A stretch of DNA of 64,000 nt from Actinomycetes bacterium (lineage in GTDB: Bacteria > Actinomycetota > Acidimicrobiia > Acidimicrobiales > RAAP-2): NCBI GenBank assembly GCA_021791895.1, contig JAJYVS010000004.1, positions 1 to 64,000 on the forward strand. The letters run 5' to 3'. The notes beneath the pieces are model-generated. The model searched no databases, was not told where the DNA came from, and saw only the letters and a program-made list of their open reading frames with translations. The position numbers were made by a program, and so were the translations under genes. Of the stretch, positions 50,724 to 60,038 are shown piece by piece; within the stretch, counting starts at the first letter, position 1; the number at the start of each line of letters is the position of its first letter.

Positions 50724-52616
50724 GTGCTGCACATCGCCTACCTCATGGCCCTCTTGCCCCTGGCCGGGTTCGCCGTGCTCGTTGTTTTCGGCAAGCGCCT
50801 CGGCGACCCGCTGGCCGGCTGGGTGGGCACGGTGGCGGTGTTCGGCGCCTTCGTGGTGGCGTGCATCGCCCTCGGCGGCCTGTGGAACGAGCCCGCCTCG
50901 GCCCGGCACTTCACCGAGAACTACTTCAGCTGGATCGCGGTCGGCGGGCTGCAGGTCAAAGTGGGGCTCTTCCTCGACCCGCTGTCCATGACGATGTGCC
51001 TGTTCGTCACGGGCGTCAGCGCGCTGATCCACCTGTACTCCATCGGCTACATGAAGGACGACTCGGAGTACTCGAAGTTCTTCATCTACCTGAACCTGTT
51101 CGTGTTCTCGATGGTGCTGTTGGTCCTGTCGGACAACCTGCTCGTCACCTTCGTCGGGTGGGAGGGGGTCGGTCTCTGCTCCTACTTCCTGATCGCGTTC
51201 TGGCACGAGCGGGACTCGGCCGCCTCGGCCGGGAAGAAGGCGTTCGTCTACAACCGGATCGGCGACGCCGGCTTCCTCATCGCCGTGTTCCTCATCTTCT
51301 CCAAGCTGGGCACGCTCGACCTGCCGACGATCTTCGCCCACCGCCACGCCTTGGGCGGCGATGCCACCACCGCCGTCGCCCTACTCCTGCTCCTGGCGGC
51401 GACGGGCAAGTCGGCGCAGATCCCGCTGTTCAACTGGCTCCCCGACGCCATGGAGGGCCCCACCCCGGTCTCGGCCCTCATCCACGCGGCGACCATGGTG
51501 ACGGCCGGGGTCTACCTCCTGTGCCGGATGAACTCGGTGCTCGCCCTCACCCCCGACGCCCGGTGGGTGGTGGCCGTCATCGGGGGGGTGACGGCCTTCG
51601 TGGCCGCCACCATCGCCTCCTCCCAACAGGACATCAAGAAGGTCCTCGCGTTCTCGACCGTCTCCCAGATCGGCTACATGACGCTCGCCGTGGGGACCGG
51701 GGCCTACATCGCCGCGATCTTCCTCATGGTGGCGCACGCCTTCTACAAGGCCCTCCTGTTCCTCGGGGCCGGCTCGATCATCCACGGGCTCCACGACGAG
51801 CAGGATCTGAAACGCATGGGCGGCCTGGCCCGGGTGCTGCCCTGGACCTACGGCACGTTCCTCGCGGCCTGGCTGGCCATCGCCGGCATCCCGCCGCTGG
51901 CCGGCTTCTGGGCCAAGGGGGACGTGCTGTCCAACGTGTTCCGCAAGAGCCCCGTCCTGTGGGCCCTCGGCGTGGTCACGGCCATCCTCACCGCCTACTA
52001 CATGACCCGGCTCTTCGTGCTGGCCTTCCGGGGCGACCAGCGTTGGGCCCACGCGGTGTCGGGCCACGCCCCCGAGCCCCCCCACGAGTGCCCGTGGGTC
52101 ATGCGCGTCCCTCTGGTGGTGCTGGCGGTGGCGTCGTTCGCCGGCGGCATCCTCGACCTGCCCTTCGTCCACACGGCCGGCCTGTCCTCGTGGCTCGGCC
52201 CGGTGTTCTCCAACTCGCTCTTCGTCGACCACGAGGGGGCCGGGCTCCAGAGCGGCCTGGCGGTGATCGACGGCGTGGCCGCCGTGATCGGCCTGAGCGT
52301 CGCCTGGTGGGCATGGCGCAGGGAGTGGGACCGCCCGGCCCTCGAGCCCGCCTTCCTCCAGCGGGTCTGGTACTGGGACGACTTCTACGACGCCATCATC
52401 GGCCGCCCCGGCCAGGTTCTGGCGAAGGTGGCCGCGACCACGGTCGACGGGCGGGTCATCGACGGCGCGGTCAACGGGGTGGCCACGCTGGTGCGCAAGA
52501 GCGCCTCGGGGGTCCGGCGCCTCCAGACCGGCTACGTCCGGAACTACGCCCTCGGCATCGTCCTCGGGCTGGCGGCCGTGGTCGCCTTCCTCCTCTCCCG
52601 GGTGTGGTGGTCGTGA
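50724..52616 (+). CDS. nuoL: NADH-quinone oxidoreductase subunit L
   Basis: 630 residues, antiporter-like distal proton-pumping subunit with about 16 spans and the long lateral helix at the C-terminus. FVGWEGVGLCSYFLIAFWHE (key Glu), PLFNWLPDAMEGPTPVSALI (key Lys region before it) and MVTAGVYLLCRM are visible. GTG 50724, 3 bp after nuoK. Its stop overlaps the nuoM start. Confidence 0.96.
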   Translation: MLHIAYLMALLPLAGFAVLVVFGKRLGDPLAGWVGTVAVFGAFVVACIALGGLWNEPASARHFTENYFSWIAVGGLQVKVGLFLDPLSMTMCLFVTGVSALIHLYSIGYMKDDSEYSKFFIYLNLFVFSMVLLVLSDNLLVTFVGWEGVGLCSYFLIAFWHERDSAASAGKKAFVYNRIGDAGFLIAVFLIFSKLGTLDLPTIFAHRHALGGDATTAVALLLLLAATGKSAQIPLFNWLPDAMEGPTPVSALIHAATMVTAGVYLLCRMNSVLALTPDARWVVAVIGGVTAFVAATIASSQQDIKKVLAFSTVSQIGYMTLAVGTGAYIAAIFLMVAHAFYKALLFLGAGSIIHGLHDEQDLKRMGGLARVLPWTYGTFLAAWLAIAGIPPLAGFWAKGDVLSNVFRKSPVLWALGVVTAILTAYYMTRLFVLAFRGDQRWAHAVSGHAPEPPHECPWVMRVPLVVLAVASFAGGILDLPFVHTAGLSSWLGPVFSNSLFVDHEGAGLQSGLAVIDGVAAVIGLSVAWWAWRREWDRPALEPAFLQRVWYWDDFYDAIIGRPGQVLAKVAATTVDGRVIDGAVNGVATLVRKSASGVRRLQTGYVRNYALGIVLGLAAVVAFLLSRVWWS

Positions 52617-54145
52617 CCTTCCCCTACCTCACCGTCCTGGTCCTCGTCCCGGCGGGCGGGGCGCTGGCCGTGGCCCTCATGGGGCGGGTGCGCCGCGAGG
52701 TGCACGAGCTGGTCGGGATCGGGGTGTCGCTCGTCACCCTGGGCTTCGCCATCGCGCTCACCGTGGCGCTGCACGCCGGCGACCCCGGCTACCAGTTCGT
52801 CTCGCACCACGTGTGGGCGGCTTCGATCGGGGTGTCGTGGTACGTCGGGGTCGACGGCATCTCCATCTTCCTCGTCCTTCTGGCCGCGGTGCTGTTTCCG
52901 CTGGCGTTGGCCGGCGCAAGGGCCCGCACCGACGCCCGCAGCTTCGTTGGCTGGATGCTCCTGCTCGAGGCGGCGTGCATCGGGAGCTTCGTCTCGCTGG
53001 ACCTGGTGCTCTTCTTCTTGTTCTTCGAGCTGACCCTGGTGCCGGCGTACTTCCTCATCAGCGGCTGGGGCTTCGAGCGCCGGGCCTACGCGGCGGTGAA
53101 GTTCTTCGTCTACACCTTCTTTGGCTCGGCCTTCCTGTTGGTCGGCATCGTGGTGATCGCCTTCGTCCACCAGAACCAGACCGGGGTGCTCACCTTCGCG
53201 CTCCCGGTGCTCGAGCACACCCATCTGTCCTCGGCCACCGGCATCCTGCTCTTCTTGGCCTTCACCGCCGCCTTCGCGGTCAAGGCGCCGCTCTTCCCCC
53301 TCCACACCTGGTCCCCCGACGCCTACGCCGAGGCCCCGGCCGGGGGGTCGATCATCCTGGCCGCGGTCCTGGCCAAACTCGGCACCTACGGCATCATCCG
53401 CTTCGACCTCAACCTGTTCCCCCAGGCGTCGCGGACCCTCGCCCCGCTGCTCCTCACCATGGCGGTCGTCGGCGTCCTCTACGGGGCCCTGGTGGCCTGC
53501 GCCCAGAGCGACCTGAAGCGGCTGGTCGCCTACTCCTCACTGGCCCAGGTGGGGTTCATCGCGCTCGGCACGTTCGCCCTGTCGACCGAGGGGCTGGTCG
53601 GCGGGGTACTCCTCATGGTCAACCACGGGCTGGTGACCGCGGGGTTCTTCCTCCTCATCGGGTGGATCTACGACCGCCGGAAGAGCTGGCAGGTGGCCGA
53701 GCTCGGCGGTCTGCAGACGCCGGCCCCCCTGCTCGCGGCGGCGTTCACCGTGGTGATGCTGGCCTCCATCGGCCTGCCCGGGCTGAACGGGTTCGTGAGC
53801 GAGTTCCTCGTCCTGGCCGGGACGTTCCTCACCCACCGGTGGTGGGCGGTCGCGGCCACGGTGGGGGTGATCGGCGCCGCGCTCTACCTCCTGTGGGCCT
53901 ACCAGCAGGCCTTCCACGGGCGGCCGAGGCCGGCGGTGGCGGCGACCCGCGACCTCTCCTGGGCCGAGCGGGTGGTCATCGCCCCGCTCATCGTCCTCAT
54001 CGTCCTGCTCGGCGTGTACCCCAAACCGGTCATCGACCGGATCACCCCGGCGGTCGACCGGCTGGTCGCCCACGTGGAACAGGTGACCCATGTGCACCAG
54101 CCGGTGGTGGCCACCGCACCCGGCGCCCGGGGGTCCCGGCCGTGA
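52613..54145 (+). CDS. nuoM: NADH-quinone oxidoreductase subunit M
   Basis: 510 residues, second antiporter-like subunit, about 14 spans. LFFLFFELTLVPAYFLISGW (key Glu), AVKAPLFPLHTWSPDAYAEA (key Lys) and YSSLAQVGFIALG are conserved. GTG 52613 overlaps the nuoL stop (GTGA); the stop overlaps the nuoN start. Confidence 0.96.
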   Translation: MTFPYLTVLVLVPAGGALAVALMGRVRREVHELVGIGVSLVTLGFAIALTVALHAGDPGYQFVSHHVWAASIGVSWYVGVDGISIFLVLLAAVLFPLALAGARARTDARSFVGWMLLLEAACIGSFVSLDLVLFFLFFELTLVPAYFLISGWGFERRAYAAVKFFVYTFFGSAFLLVGIVVIAFVHQNQTGVLTFALPVLEHTHLSSATGILLFLAFTAAFAVKAPLFPLHTWSPDAYAEAPAGGSIILAAVLAKLGTYGIIRFDLNLFPQASRTLAPLLLTMAVVGVLYGALVACAQSDLKRLVAYSSLAQVGFIALGTFALSTEGLVGGVLLMVNHGLVTAGFFLLIGWIYDRRKSWQVAELGGLQTPAPLLAAAFTVVMLASIGLPGLNGFVSEFLVLAGTFLTHRWWAVAATVGVIGAALYLLWAYQQAFHGRPRPAVAATRDLSWAERVVIAPLIVLIVLLGVYPKPVIDRITPAVDRLVAHVEQVTHVHQPVVATAPGARGSRP

Positions 54146-55770
54146 TCGCGGCGGCCGCGGCGGCGAACGCGACCATCCACGTGCCGGCCATCCGGTACTT
54201 GGCCATTATGCCGGTCATCATCCTGCTCGGCGGGGCGGTGCTGCTCTTGGCGGCCCAGTCGCTCGTCCGACGGCCGCTGCGGCTCCGCTTCGCCACGGTG
54301 TCGACGGTGGTCATCTCGCTCGGCGCCTTCGCCCTCGCCTGGTGGCAGTGGACCGACGTCATGGACCACGGCCCCTACACGACGATCGCCCACGCCGTGG
54401 TGTCCGACGGCTTCAGCGTGCTCGTCACGGTGCTCGTCACCTCGGCCATGGTCCTCTTCGCCCTGGTGGCCGAGGGGTACCTGGCCCGGGAGGGGATCGA
54501 GGGGAGCGAGCTGCACGTGCTCGCCCTGGTGTCGGCGTCCGGGGCCATCCTGATGGCCCAGGCGAACGACCTGGTGATCGTGTTCCTGGGCCTCGAGATC
54601 CTCTCGATCGCCCTGTACGTGCTCACCGCCTACAACCACAAGCGGAGCGAGTCGGGCGAGGCCGGCCTCAAGTACTTCGTGCTCGGCGGCTTCTCCTCGG
54701 CCGTGTTCGTCTACGGGATCGCCCTCACCTACGGGGCCACCGGGACCACCAACCTGACCCAGATCGCCAGCTTCCTGTCCCGCAACGTCCTGGTCCACGA
54801 CGGGGTCCTCTTGGCCGGAATGTCGCTGTTGCTGGTCGGCTTCGCGTTCAAGGTCGCGGCGGTCCCGTTCCACATGTGGACGCCCGACGTCTACCAGGGC
54901 GCGCCGTCCCCGGTGACCGGGTTCATGGCCGCGGTGGCCAAGGCCGGCGGCTTCGCTGCCTTCCTGCGGGTGTTCGTCTCCTCCTTCGGGGTGCTGCGGG
55001 CCGACTGGCGGCCCATCGTCTACGTCCTCGCCATCGTTACCCTGCTCGTCGGCGCGGGTCTGGCGGTCGTCCAGCGCGACATCAAGCGCATGCTCGCCTA
55101 CTCGTCGATCAACCACGCCGGCTTCGTCCTGCTCGGCCTGCAGGCGGCATCGGCCGCCGGGGTAAGCGCCGCCCTCTACTACCTCTTCGCCTACGCCTTC
55201 ATGGTGATCGGGAGCTTCGCCGTCGTGGCGGTGATTGGCCGCAGCGGCGACATGGAGCACGACATCGCCTCCTACCGCGGGCTGGCCCGGAGCCAGCCCC
55301 TCTTCGCCTTCGCCTTTGCCCTGCTCCTGTTGGCCCAGGCCGGGATCCCCTTCACCACCGGCTTTCTGACCAAGTTCCAGGTCGTGGTGGCCTCGGTCGA
55401 CGGGCACTCGGTGCCGCTGGCCGTCGTGGCCATGGGCTCGGCCGCCCTGGCCGCCTTCTTCTACCTGCGGGTGACGGTGCTCATGTACGGGCCCGAGCGG
55501 GCGGCCGAAGAGGTCCCGGCCACCGCCACCGCCGGAGGCGCGCTCTTCGCCCCGGCGAGCGAGCTGCGGACCCGGCTCAACGCCGCCCTCCTGCTCGAGG
55601 ACGTCCCGGCTGCGCCGAGGGTCGCCGCGGCGGCGACGGGGCGGGTCCCGGTGCCACCGCTGGCCGCGGTGGCCGTCGGGATCTGCGTGCTCGTGACCGT
55701 CGTCTTCGGCGTGTTCCCGGCCCCGCTGGTCGACTTCGCCCACAAGGCAACGCTCCTGTTCCTGCCGTGA
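54142..55770 (+). CDS. nuoN: NADH-quinone oxidoreductase subunit N
   Basis: 542 residues, third antiporter-like subunit. VIVFLGLEILSIALYVLTAY (key Glu), AFKVAAVPFHMWTPDVYQGA (key Lys) and RMLAYSSINHAGFVLLGLQ are present. An Ala-rich loop of about 60 residues before the last helix is unusual. Last gene of the complex I operon. Confidence 0.96.
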   Translation: MIAAAAAANATIHVPAIRYLAIMPVIILLGGAVLLLAAQSLVRRPLRLRFATVSTVVISLGAFALAWWQWTDVMDHGPYTTIAHAVVSDGFSVLVTVLVTSAMVLFALVAEGYLAREGIEGSELHVLALVSASGAILMAQANDLVIVFLGLEILSIALYVLTAYNHKRSESGEAGLKYFVLGGFSSAVFVYGIALTYGATGTTNLTQIASFLSRNVLVHDGVLLAGMSLLLVGFAFKVAAVPFHMWTPDVYQGAPSPVTGFMAAVAKAGGFAAFLRVFVSSFGVLRADWRPIVYVLAIVTLLVGAGLAVVQRDIKRMLAYSSINHAGFVLLGLQAASAAGVSAALYYLFAYAFMVIGSFAVVAVIGRSGDMEHDIASYRGLARSQPLFAFAFALLLLAQAGIPFTTGFLTKFQVVVASVDGHSVPLAVVAMGSAALAAFFYLRVTVLMYGPERAAEEVPATATAGGALFAPASELRTRLNAALLLEDVPAAPRVAAAATGRVPVPPLAAVAVGICVLVTVVFGVFPAPLVDFAHKATLLFLP

Positions 55771-55774
55771 GCCG

Positions 55775-56272
55775 GTGAGCGGGACGGGCGACCTCCCGCC
55801 CAACTGGGCGTGGCGGGAGGGGGTGCTCGACCCGGACCAGGCGGTGGTCTTCGACATCGACGGGGTGCTGGCCGACGCGGCCCACCGCCAGCGGTTCATC
55901 ACCCACGGCCGTCCCGACTGGGACGCCTTCTTCGAGGCATGCGGCGAGGACCCCCTGATCGAGGAGCTGGCCCGGCTCCTCGACCTGTTGGACCGGAGCC
56001 TGCAGGTGGTCCTGCTCACCGGTCGCCCCCTGCGGGTGCGCCCCCAGACCCGGTCATGGCTGGCCCGCTTCGAGGTCCGTCACGACCTGTTGGTCATGCG
56101 GGACCGGGGCGACTACGCGCACGTCTCGGTGTTCAAGCGCCGCGCCGTCCGCTCGCTGCGGGCGTTCGGGTTCGACCTCCGTCTCGCCTTCGAGGACGAC
56201 CCGATCAACCGGGCGATGTTCGAGGACGAGGGCGTGCCGTGCATCTACATCCACTCCGGCTACTACGAGTGA
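55775..56272 (+). CDS. HAD-superfamily phosphatase (polynucleotide kinase 3'-phosphatase-like)
   Basis: 165 residues. HAD motif I VVFDIDGVLADAAHRQRFI, motif II VLLTGRPLRVRPQT, and the acidic motif FGFDLRLAFEDDPINRAMF. Proteins with this layout are annotated as phosphatase-domain proteins or PNKP-like; the substrate is unknown. It starts 4 bp after nuoN and is probably read through from the nuo operon. Confidence 0.8.
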   Translation: MSGTGDLPPNWAWREGVLDPDQAVVFDIDGVLADAAHRQRFITHGRPDWDAFFEACGEDPLIEELARLLDLLDRSLQVVLLTGRPLRVRPQTRSWLARFEVRHDLLVMRDRGDYAHVSVFKRRAVRSLRAFGFDLRLAFEDDPINRAMFEDEGVPCIYIHSGYYE

Positions 56273-56305
56273 GCCCCGCCGGCCGCTGACGCCGAGGCGC
56301 CCCGC

Positions 56306-56980
56306 TCAGAGCACCACCCGGTCGCCCTGCACCGTCCCGCCGCGCGCCAAGGCCTTCTCCTTCAGGCGCCGGAGCGAGTCGCGCTGGGCGGTGGCGATCT
56401 CGGCCGCCAGCTCGACCGCGGTGTCGAGCACCGCGGCGGCCAGGACGACGCTGGTGGCCACGCCCAGTTGCTCGGCCTCGGCGGTCTCGATGCGCCGGCC
56501 GGTGAAGCACAGGTCGCAGGCCACCGCCCCGCCGACCAGGTCGCAGGGCCCTAGACGACGTCGCCGAACTTCACCTCGGGATGGGCGAACACCGCGACGT
56601 CGGCCAGCACCCGCAGGTCGCACATCACCGCGAGGTCGAACCCCCCGGCGACGGCAGCACCGTTGACCGCGGCCACCGTCGGGAGCGGGAAGGTGACCCA
56701 CCGGCGGTGCCGGTCGGCCGACGACGCCCACAGGCGACGGTCGATCTCGGGGTCGGCCGCCGCCTTGGGACCTCGCCCAGGTCGAAGTCGGCGCTGAACA
56801 CCGGCCCGGCCCCGGTGACCACCAGCGCGCTGACCGACTCGTCCCCGGCCAGCTCGTCGAGCAGCGCACAGGCCGTCTCCCGCAGCTCGATGCTGATGGC
56901 GTTGCGCTTCTCTGGTCGGTTTCGACCAGCGCGACCCCGGGAGCGGGCCGGCTGGTCAGCACGGTCGTGGATTCGTCCAT
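56306..56980 (-). pseudogene. Enoyl-CoA hydratase/isomerase (crotonase) gene with several frameshifts
   Basis: The parts of one crotonase are spread over frames. MDESTTVLTSRPAPGVALV is followed, after a shift near 56918, by RPEKRNAISIELRETACALL, GDESVSALVVTGAGPVFSAD and FDLGEVP. After a second shift near 56772 comes DRRLWASSADRHRRWVTFPL, PTVAAVNGAAVAGGFDLAVM and HPEVKFGDVV, ending at a TAG near 56552. After a third shift comes DLVGGAVACDLCFTGRRIET to the native end. An intact protein would be about 225-230 residues. Surrounding genes show no such errors, so this is probably real decay. Confidence 0.8.
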
Positions 56981-58560
56981 CCCCCCACTCTGGCCCCGCC
57001 CTCTGGCCGATGGGCAAGGCGCCGGCCAGAGGGCGGGGCGCCGTCGGGGTGCCCAGCTCCGGCGCGCCGCCGCCAGCGGAGCTCGGCGGCCAGGCCGGCG
57101 GCCACCCCGAGGCCGGCGAGGACGAGGACCGGCAGATCCCCGAAGCGGGCATAGACGGTGGCGCCGCGGCGCAGCGCGACCGGCCCCGATAGCACGGCGC
57201 GTTCTGAGAGCCCGCTCTGGCGCGTCACCACCCCGGTGTTGGTCACGAAGGTCGAGTAGCCGGTGGGCGAGGCCTGGACCAGGTCCCGCCCCTCGGACAC
57301 CGCCTGCACCTGGTCCGCCGCCACCTCCTGGCTCGGCATCTGCTCGCTCGAGTACGAGGAGGTGTTGGTCGGCACCACGAGGAGCCGCGCGCCGGCCCGG
57401 ACCGAGGAGCGGGCGCGCCCGGCGAAGAAGACCTCGAAGGAGACGAGGACCCCGACCGGGGCGGCCGGGGTGCGCAGGAGCCCGGTGCCGTGGCCGGCGA
57501 TGGCGTCCCGGGGCACCGCCGCCAGGCTGGCCAGGTGGGAGAAGAACCCCCGGAACGGGACGTACTCACCGAAGGGGACCCGGTGCACCTTCTCGAACTC
57601 CCCCAGGATCCGGCCGTCGGGTCCCCAGGCCACGATCTCGTTGCGGAACCGACTCGTCCCGACGAGGACGGTCACCCCGGCGAGCACGGTGGCCCGCAGC
57701 CGGAGCGCGAGGGCCGAGACCGCCCGGCCCGGCGTGCTGGCAGCCACCGGGACCCCGATCGCGATCACGTCCTCGGGCCACAGCACCAGCTCGGGGCGCG
57801 GGCGGGCCCAGACCAGGGGCTCGGTCGCCGCCAGCTCGGCGGCGAAGTCCCCGGCCCGCCCGGTCTCGAGCGCGGTGAACCCCCGGACCCCGCCGCCCTG
57901 GACCGCGGCCACCCGGAGCGTGGCGACCGCCGGCCCCCCGTCGGGGGCGAGCGCCCCGGCCACCCCGACCGCCACCACCGCCACCAGCGCGACCATCCCG
58001 GCCATCCCGGCCATCCCGGCCATCCCGGAGCGCGCCGGCCCGGTCGTGCGCCGGAGCCGGCCAGCCACCTCGGCCAGCCCCGCCCCGCCCGCGAAGACGA
58101 GGGCGGTGAGAAGGAGCGGGCCGCCGAGCCGGGCCGCGCCGACCAGCGGCCCGCCGGCCTGTCCGAGGTAGACCCCGCCGACCGGCAGGCCGCCGAAGGG
58201 CCAGGACTGGCGGGCCGCCTCGAGGAGGGTGGCGGCGCCGATGAAGGCCGGGACCCGGCCCCGCACCGGCGGGGTGGCGGCGGCGGCCAGCGCGACGAAG
58301 CCCGCCTCGACGAGGACGAGGACCACCGCCCCGTACCAGTTGAAGTCGACCGCCCAGTACAGGCCGATGGCGAAGCAGCCGACGCCGGCCAGCCACCCGG
58401 CGAAAAGCCGGGCCCGCAGGCGGAGGCCGCCCAGGCGCCAGAAGAGGAGGGCGGCGCCGAGGAAGGCCACCGGCCAGGCCCCGAAGGGCGGGAGCGACAG
58501 GGCCAGCAGGACTCCGGCGGCCAAGGAGGGGACGGCGACCCCGCCTCGGCGGGGCCTCAC
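56956..58560 (-). CDS. lnt: Apolipoprotein N-acyltransferase-like protein (Ser at nucleophile position)
   Basis: 534 residues: an N-terminal multi-span membrane part (AGVLLALSLPPFGAWPVAFL and others) and a C-terminal nitrilase-type domain. Lnt adds the third acyl chain to lipoproteins. The triad positions read Glu263 (LVLWPEDVIAI), Lys324 (EFEKVHRVPFGEYVPF) and Ser374 (GVLVSFEVFF), where the family has Cys. The rest of the active-site region looks normal (VPTNTSSYSSEQMPSQ, GRDLVQASPTGYS). GTG 58560 overlaps the hemY stop by 4 bases. A 9-bp tandem repeat encodes GMAGMAGMAGM at about residues 178-188. Confidence 0.85.
   Translation of the reverse strand: MRPRRGGVAVPSLAAGVLLALSLPPFGAWPVAFLGAALLFWRLGGLRLRARLFAGWLAGVGCFAIGLYWAVDFNWYGAVVLVLVEAGFVALAAAATPPVRGRVPAFIGAATLLEAARQSWPFGGLPVGGVYLGQAGGPLVGAARLGGPLLLTALVFAGGAGLAEVAGRLRRTTGPARSGMAGMAGMAGMVALVAVVAVGVAGALAPDGGPAVATLRVAAVQGGGVRGFTALETGRAGDFAAELAATEPLVWARPRPELVLWPEDVIAIGVPVAASTPGRAVSALALRLRATVLAGVTVLVGTSRFRNEIVAWGPDGRILGEFEKVHRVPFGEYVPFRGFFSHLASLAAVPRDAIAGHGTGLLRTPAAPVGVLVSFEVFFAGRARSSVRAGARLLVVPTNTSSYSSEQMPSQEVAADQVQAVSEGRDLVQASPTGYSTFVTNTGVVTRQSGLSERAVLSGPVALRRGATVYARFGDLPVLVLAGLGVAAGLAAELRWRRRAGAGHPDGAPPSGRRLAHRPEGGARVGGWTNPRPC
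57993..58028. repeat. Tandem 9-bp repeat within lnt
   Basis: Four exact copies of CCATCCCGG in a row, encoding Met-Ala-Gly repeats in a membrane region. Copy number can change by slippage without shifting the frame. Confidence 0.85.
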
Positions 58561-60038
58561 GGGCGCGCCAGGAGCCCGCCGCCCAAGGACTCGAGCAGGT
58601 CCCGGGCCGCCGCCCGGCCGCTCCCCACGCAGGCCGGGATCCCGACGCCGCGGTAGGGGGAGCCGGCCACGGCCAGCGCCGGGAGCCGCCGCACCGCCGC
58701 CTCGATGCCGCTCACCCGCAGGAGGTGGCCCACCTTGTACTGGGGGAAGATCGCCGGCCACCGGGTGACCATGGTGGCCGAAGGCGGGGCGGTCACCGAG
58801 AGAATGGCTCCGAGCTCGGCCGCGACCCGGGCGCTGAGCTCGTCGTCGCCGAGCCGTTCGGCCCGGCGGTCGCCGAACCGGCCGACCGAGGCCCGGAGCA
58901 GCACGGTGCCGTCGCGCCGGAGGTGGGGCCACTTCACGTCGAGGAAGGTCCCCGCGGTGACGAGCAGGTCGTCGTGCCCGGCGTCGGGGAGGGGGGAGCG
59001 GGTGCCCCGGGCGACGAGGAACCCGGTGCCCGGCGGCAGCGAGACGGCGCCGTCGGGATAGGCCAGGGTCACCACCGCCACCGAGCCGTACTCGACGGTG
59101 CGCTCGAGCGCGGCGGCGTCGGGGTCGTGGGGCTCGAGCAGCTGGGCCACGACCGGCGCCGGCGTCGCCAGCACCAGGCCGTCGGCCCGGAGCGGCCCGG
59201 CCGAGGTCGTCACCGTCCAGTCCCCGCCACCGTCGCGCCTGAGCGCCTCCGCGGCCACCCCGGACCGGAGGGCGACGCCCCGGGACCCGAGCGCGGCCTC
59301 CAGGCCGTCGATCAGGACCGACATGCCGCCATCGAGGGACCAGAACGCCGGGGCGACCAGGCCCGCCCCCTCCGGCAAGCTCCCCTCGGGCCCGCTCGTC
59401 GCGGCCCGCCGGAGCGCCCGCATGAGGCTGCCCCGGCGGGGCACCGCGAGCAGCTGGGGCAGGACGGCGGCGGTGCTCATGTCGGTCACCGAGCCGGCGT
59501 GGATCCCCCCGACCAGCGGGTCGACCAGGGCGGCGACCACCCGGCGGCCCAGCCGGCGGGCGACGAGGGGCCCGAGCGCCCGGTCGCCGAGCGGCCCCCG
59601 CCGGTCGGTCCGGGGCACCACGGCGTCGACGAGCAACCGGAGCGAGCCGGCCGGCCCGAGGATGCCCGAGCGGGCTGTCGGCCACCAGCGGGTGGGCACC
59701 CCGAGCAAGAGTGCGGTCGGGAGCGCCCGGAGCTTGCCCCGGGCGTACACCGAGGCACCCGAGGCGCCGATCGCCCGGAGGCGGTCGCCGACCCCGATCT
59801 CCCGGCACAGCTCGGCCGCCTCCGGGCGCCGCCCGAGGAACCCGTCGGGTCCGACGTCGACGACCCGGCCGGCGAACGGCACCGAGTAAAGGGGGCCGCC
59901 GAGCCGCCGAGACGACTCGAGCACCGTGACCCGGGGGGCGTCGGGGTCCGGGTCCGCGCCCCCCGACAGTTCCCAGGCGGCGGCCAGGCCGGCGATCCCG
60001 CCGCCCACCACCACCACGTGGTGCTCCGACCGGCTCAT
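58557..60038 (-). CDS. hemY: Protoporphyrinogen/coproporphyrinogen III oxidase
   Basis: 493-residue FAD enzyme: VVVVGGGIAGLAAAWEL (FAD), VLESSRRLGGPLYS, DVGPDGFLGRRPEAAELCRE, DPLVGGIHAGSVTDMSTAAV, and C-terminal SPYRGVGIPACVGSGRAAAR. In actinobacteria this enzyme usually acts as coproporphyrinogen oxidase (CgoX) in the coproporphyrin-dependent route. ATG 60038 overlaps the hemH stop (ATGA). Operon hemE-hemH-hemY-lnt. Confidence 0.92.
   Translation of the reverse strand: MSRSEHHVVVVGGGIAGLAAAWELSGGADPDPDAPRVTVLESSRRLGGPLYSVPFAGRVVDVGPDGFLGRRPEAAELCREIGVGDRLRAIGASGASVYARGKLRALPTALLLGVPTRWWPTARSGILGPAGSLRLLVDAVVPRTDRRGPLGDRALGPLVARRLGRRVVAALVDPLVGGIHAGSVTDMSTAAVLPQLLAVPRRGSLMRALRRAATSGPEGSLPEGAGLVAPAFWSLDGGMSVLIDGLEAALGSRGVALRSGVAAEALRRDGGGDWTVTTSAGPLRADGLVLATPAPVVAQLLEPHDPDAAALERTVEYGSVAVVTLAYPDGAVSLPPGTGFLVARGTRSPLPDAGHDDLLVTAGTFLDVKWPHLRRDGTVLLRASVGRFGDRRAERLGDDELSARVAAELGAILSVTAPPSATMVTRWPAIFPQYKVGHLLRVSGIEAAVRRLPALAVAGSPYRGVGIPACVGSGRAAARDLLESLGGGLLARP

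Noticed and set aside
57993-58028. CRISPR-like repeat
   Set aside because: Contiguous 9-bp tandem repeat within a coding region, no spacers, no cas genes.
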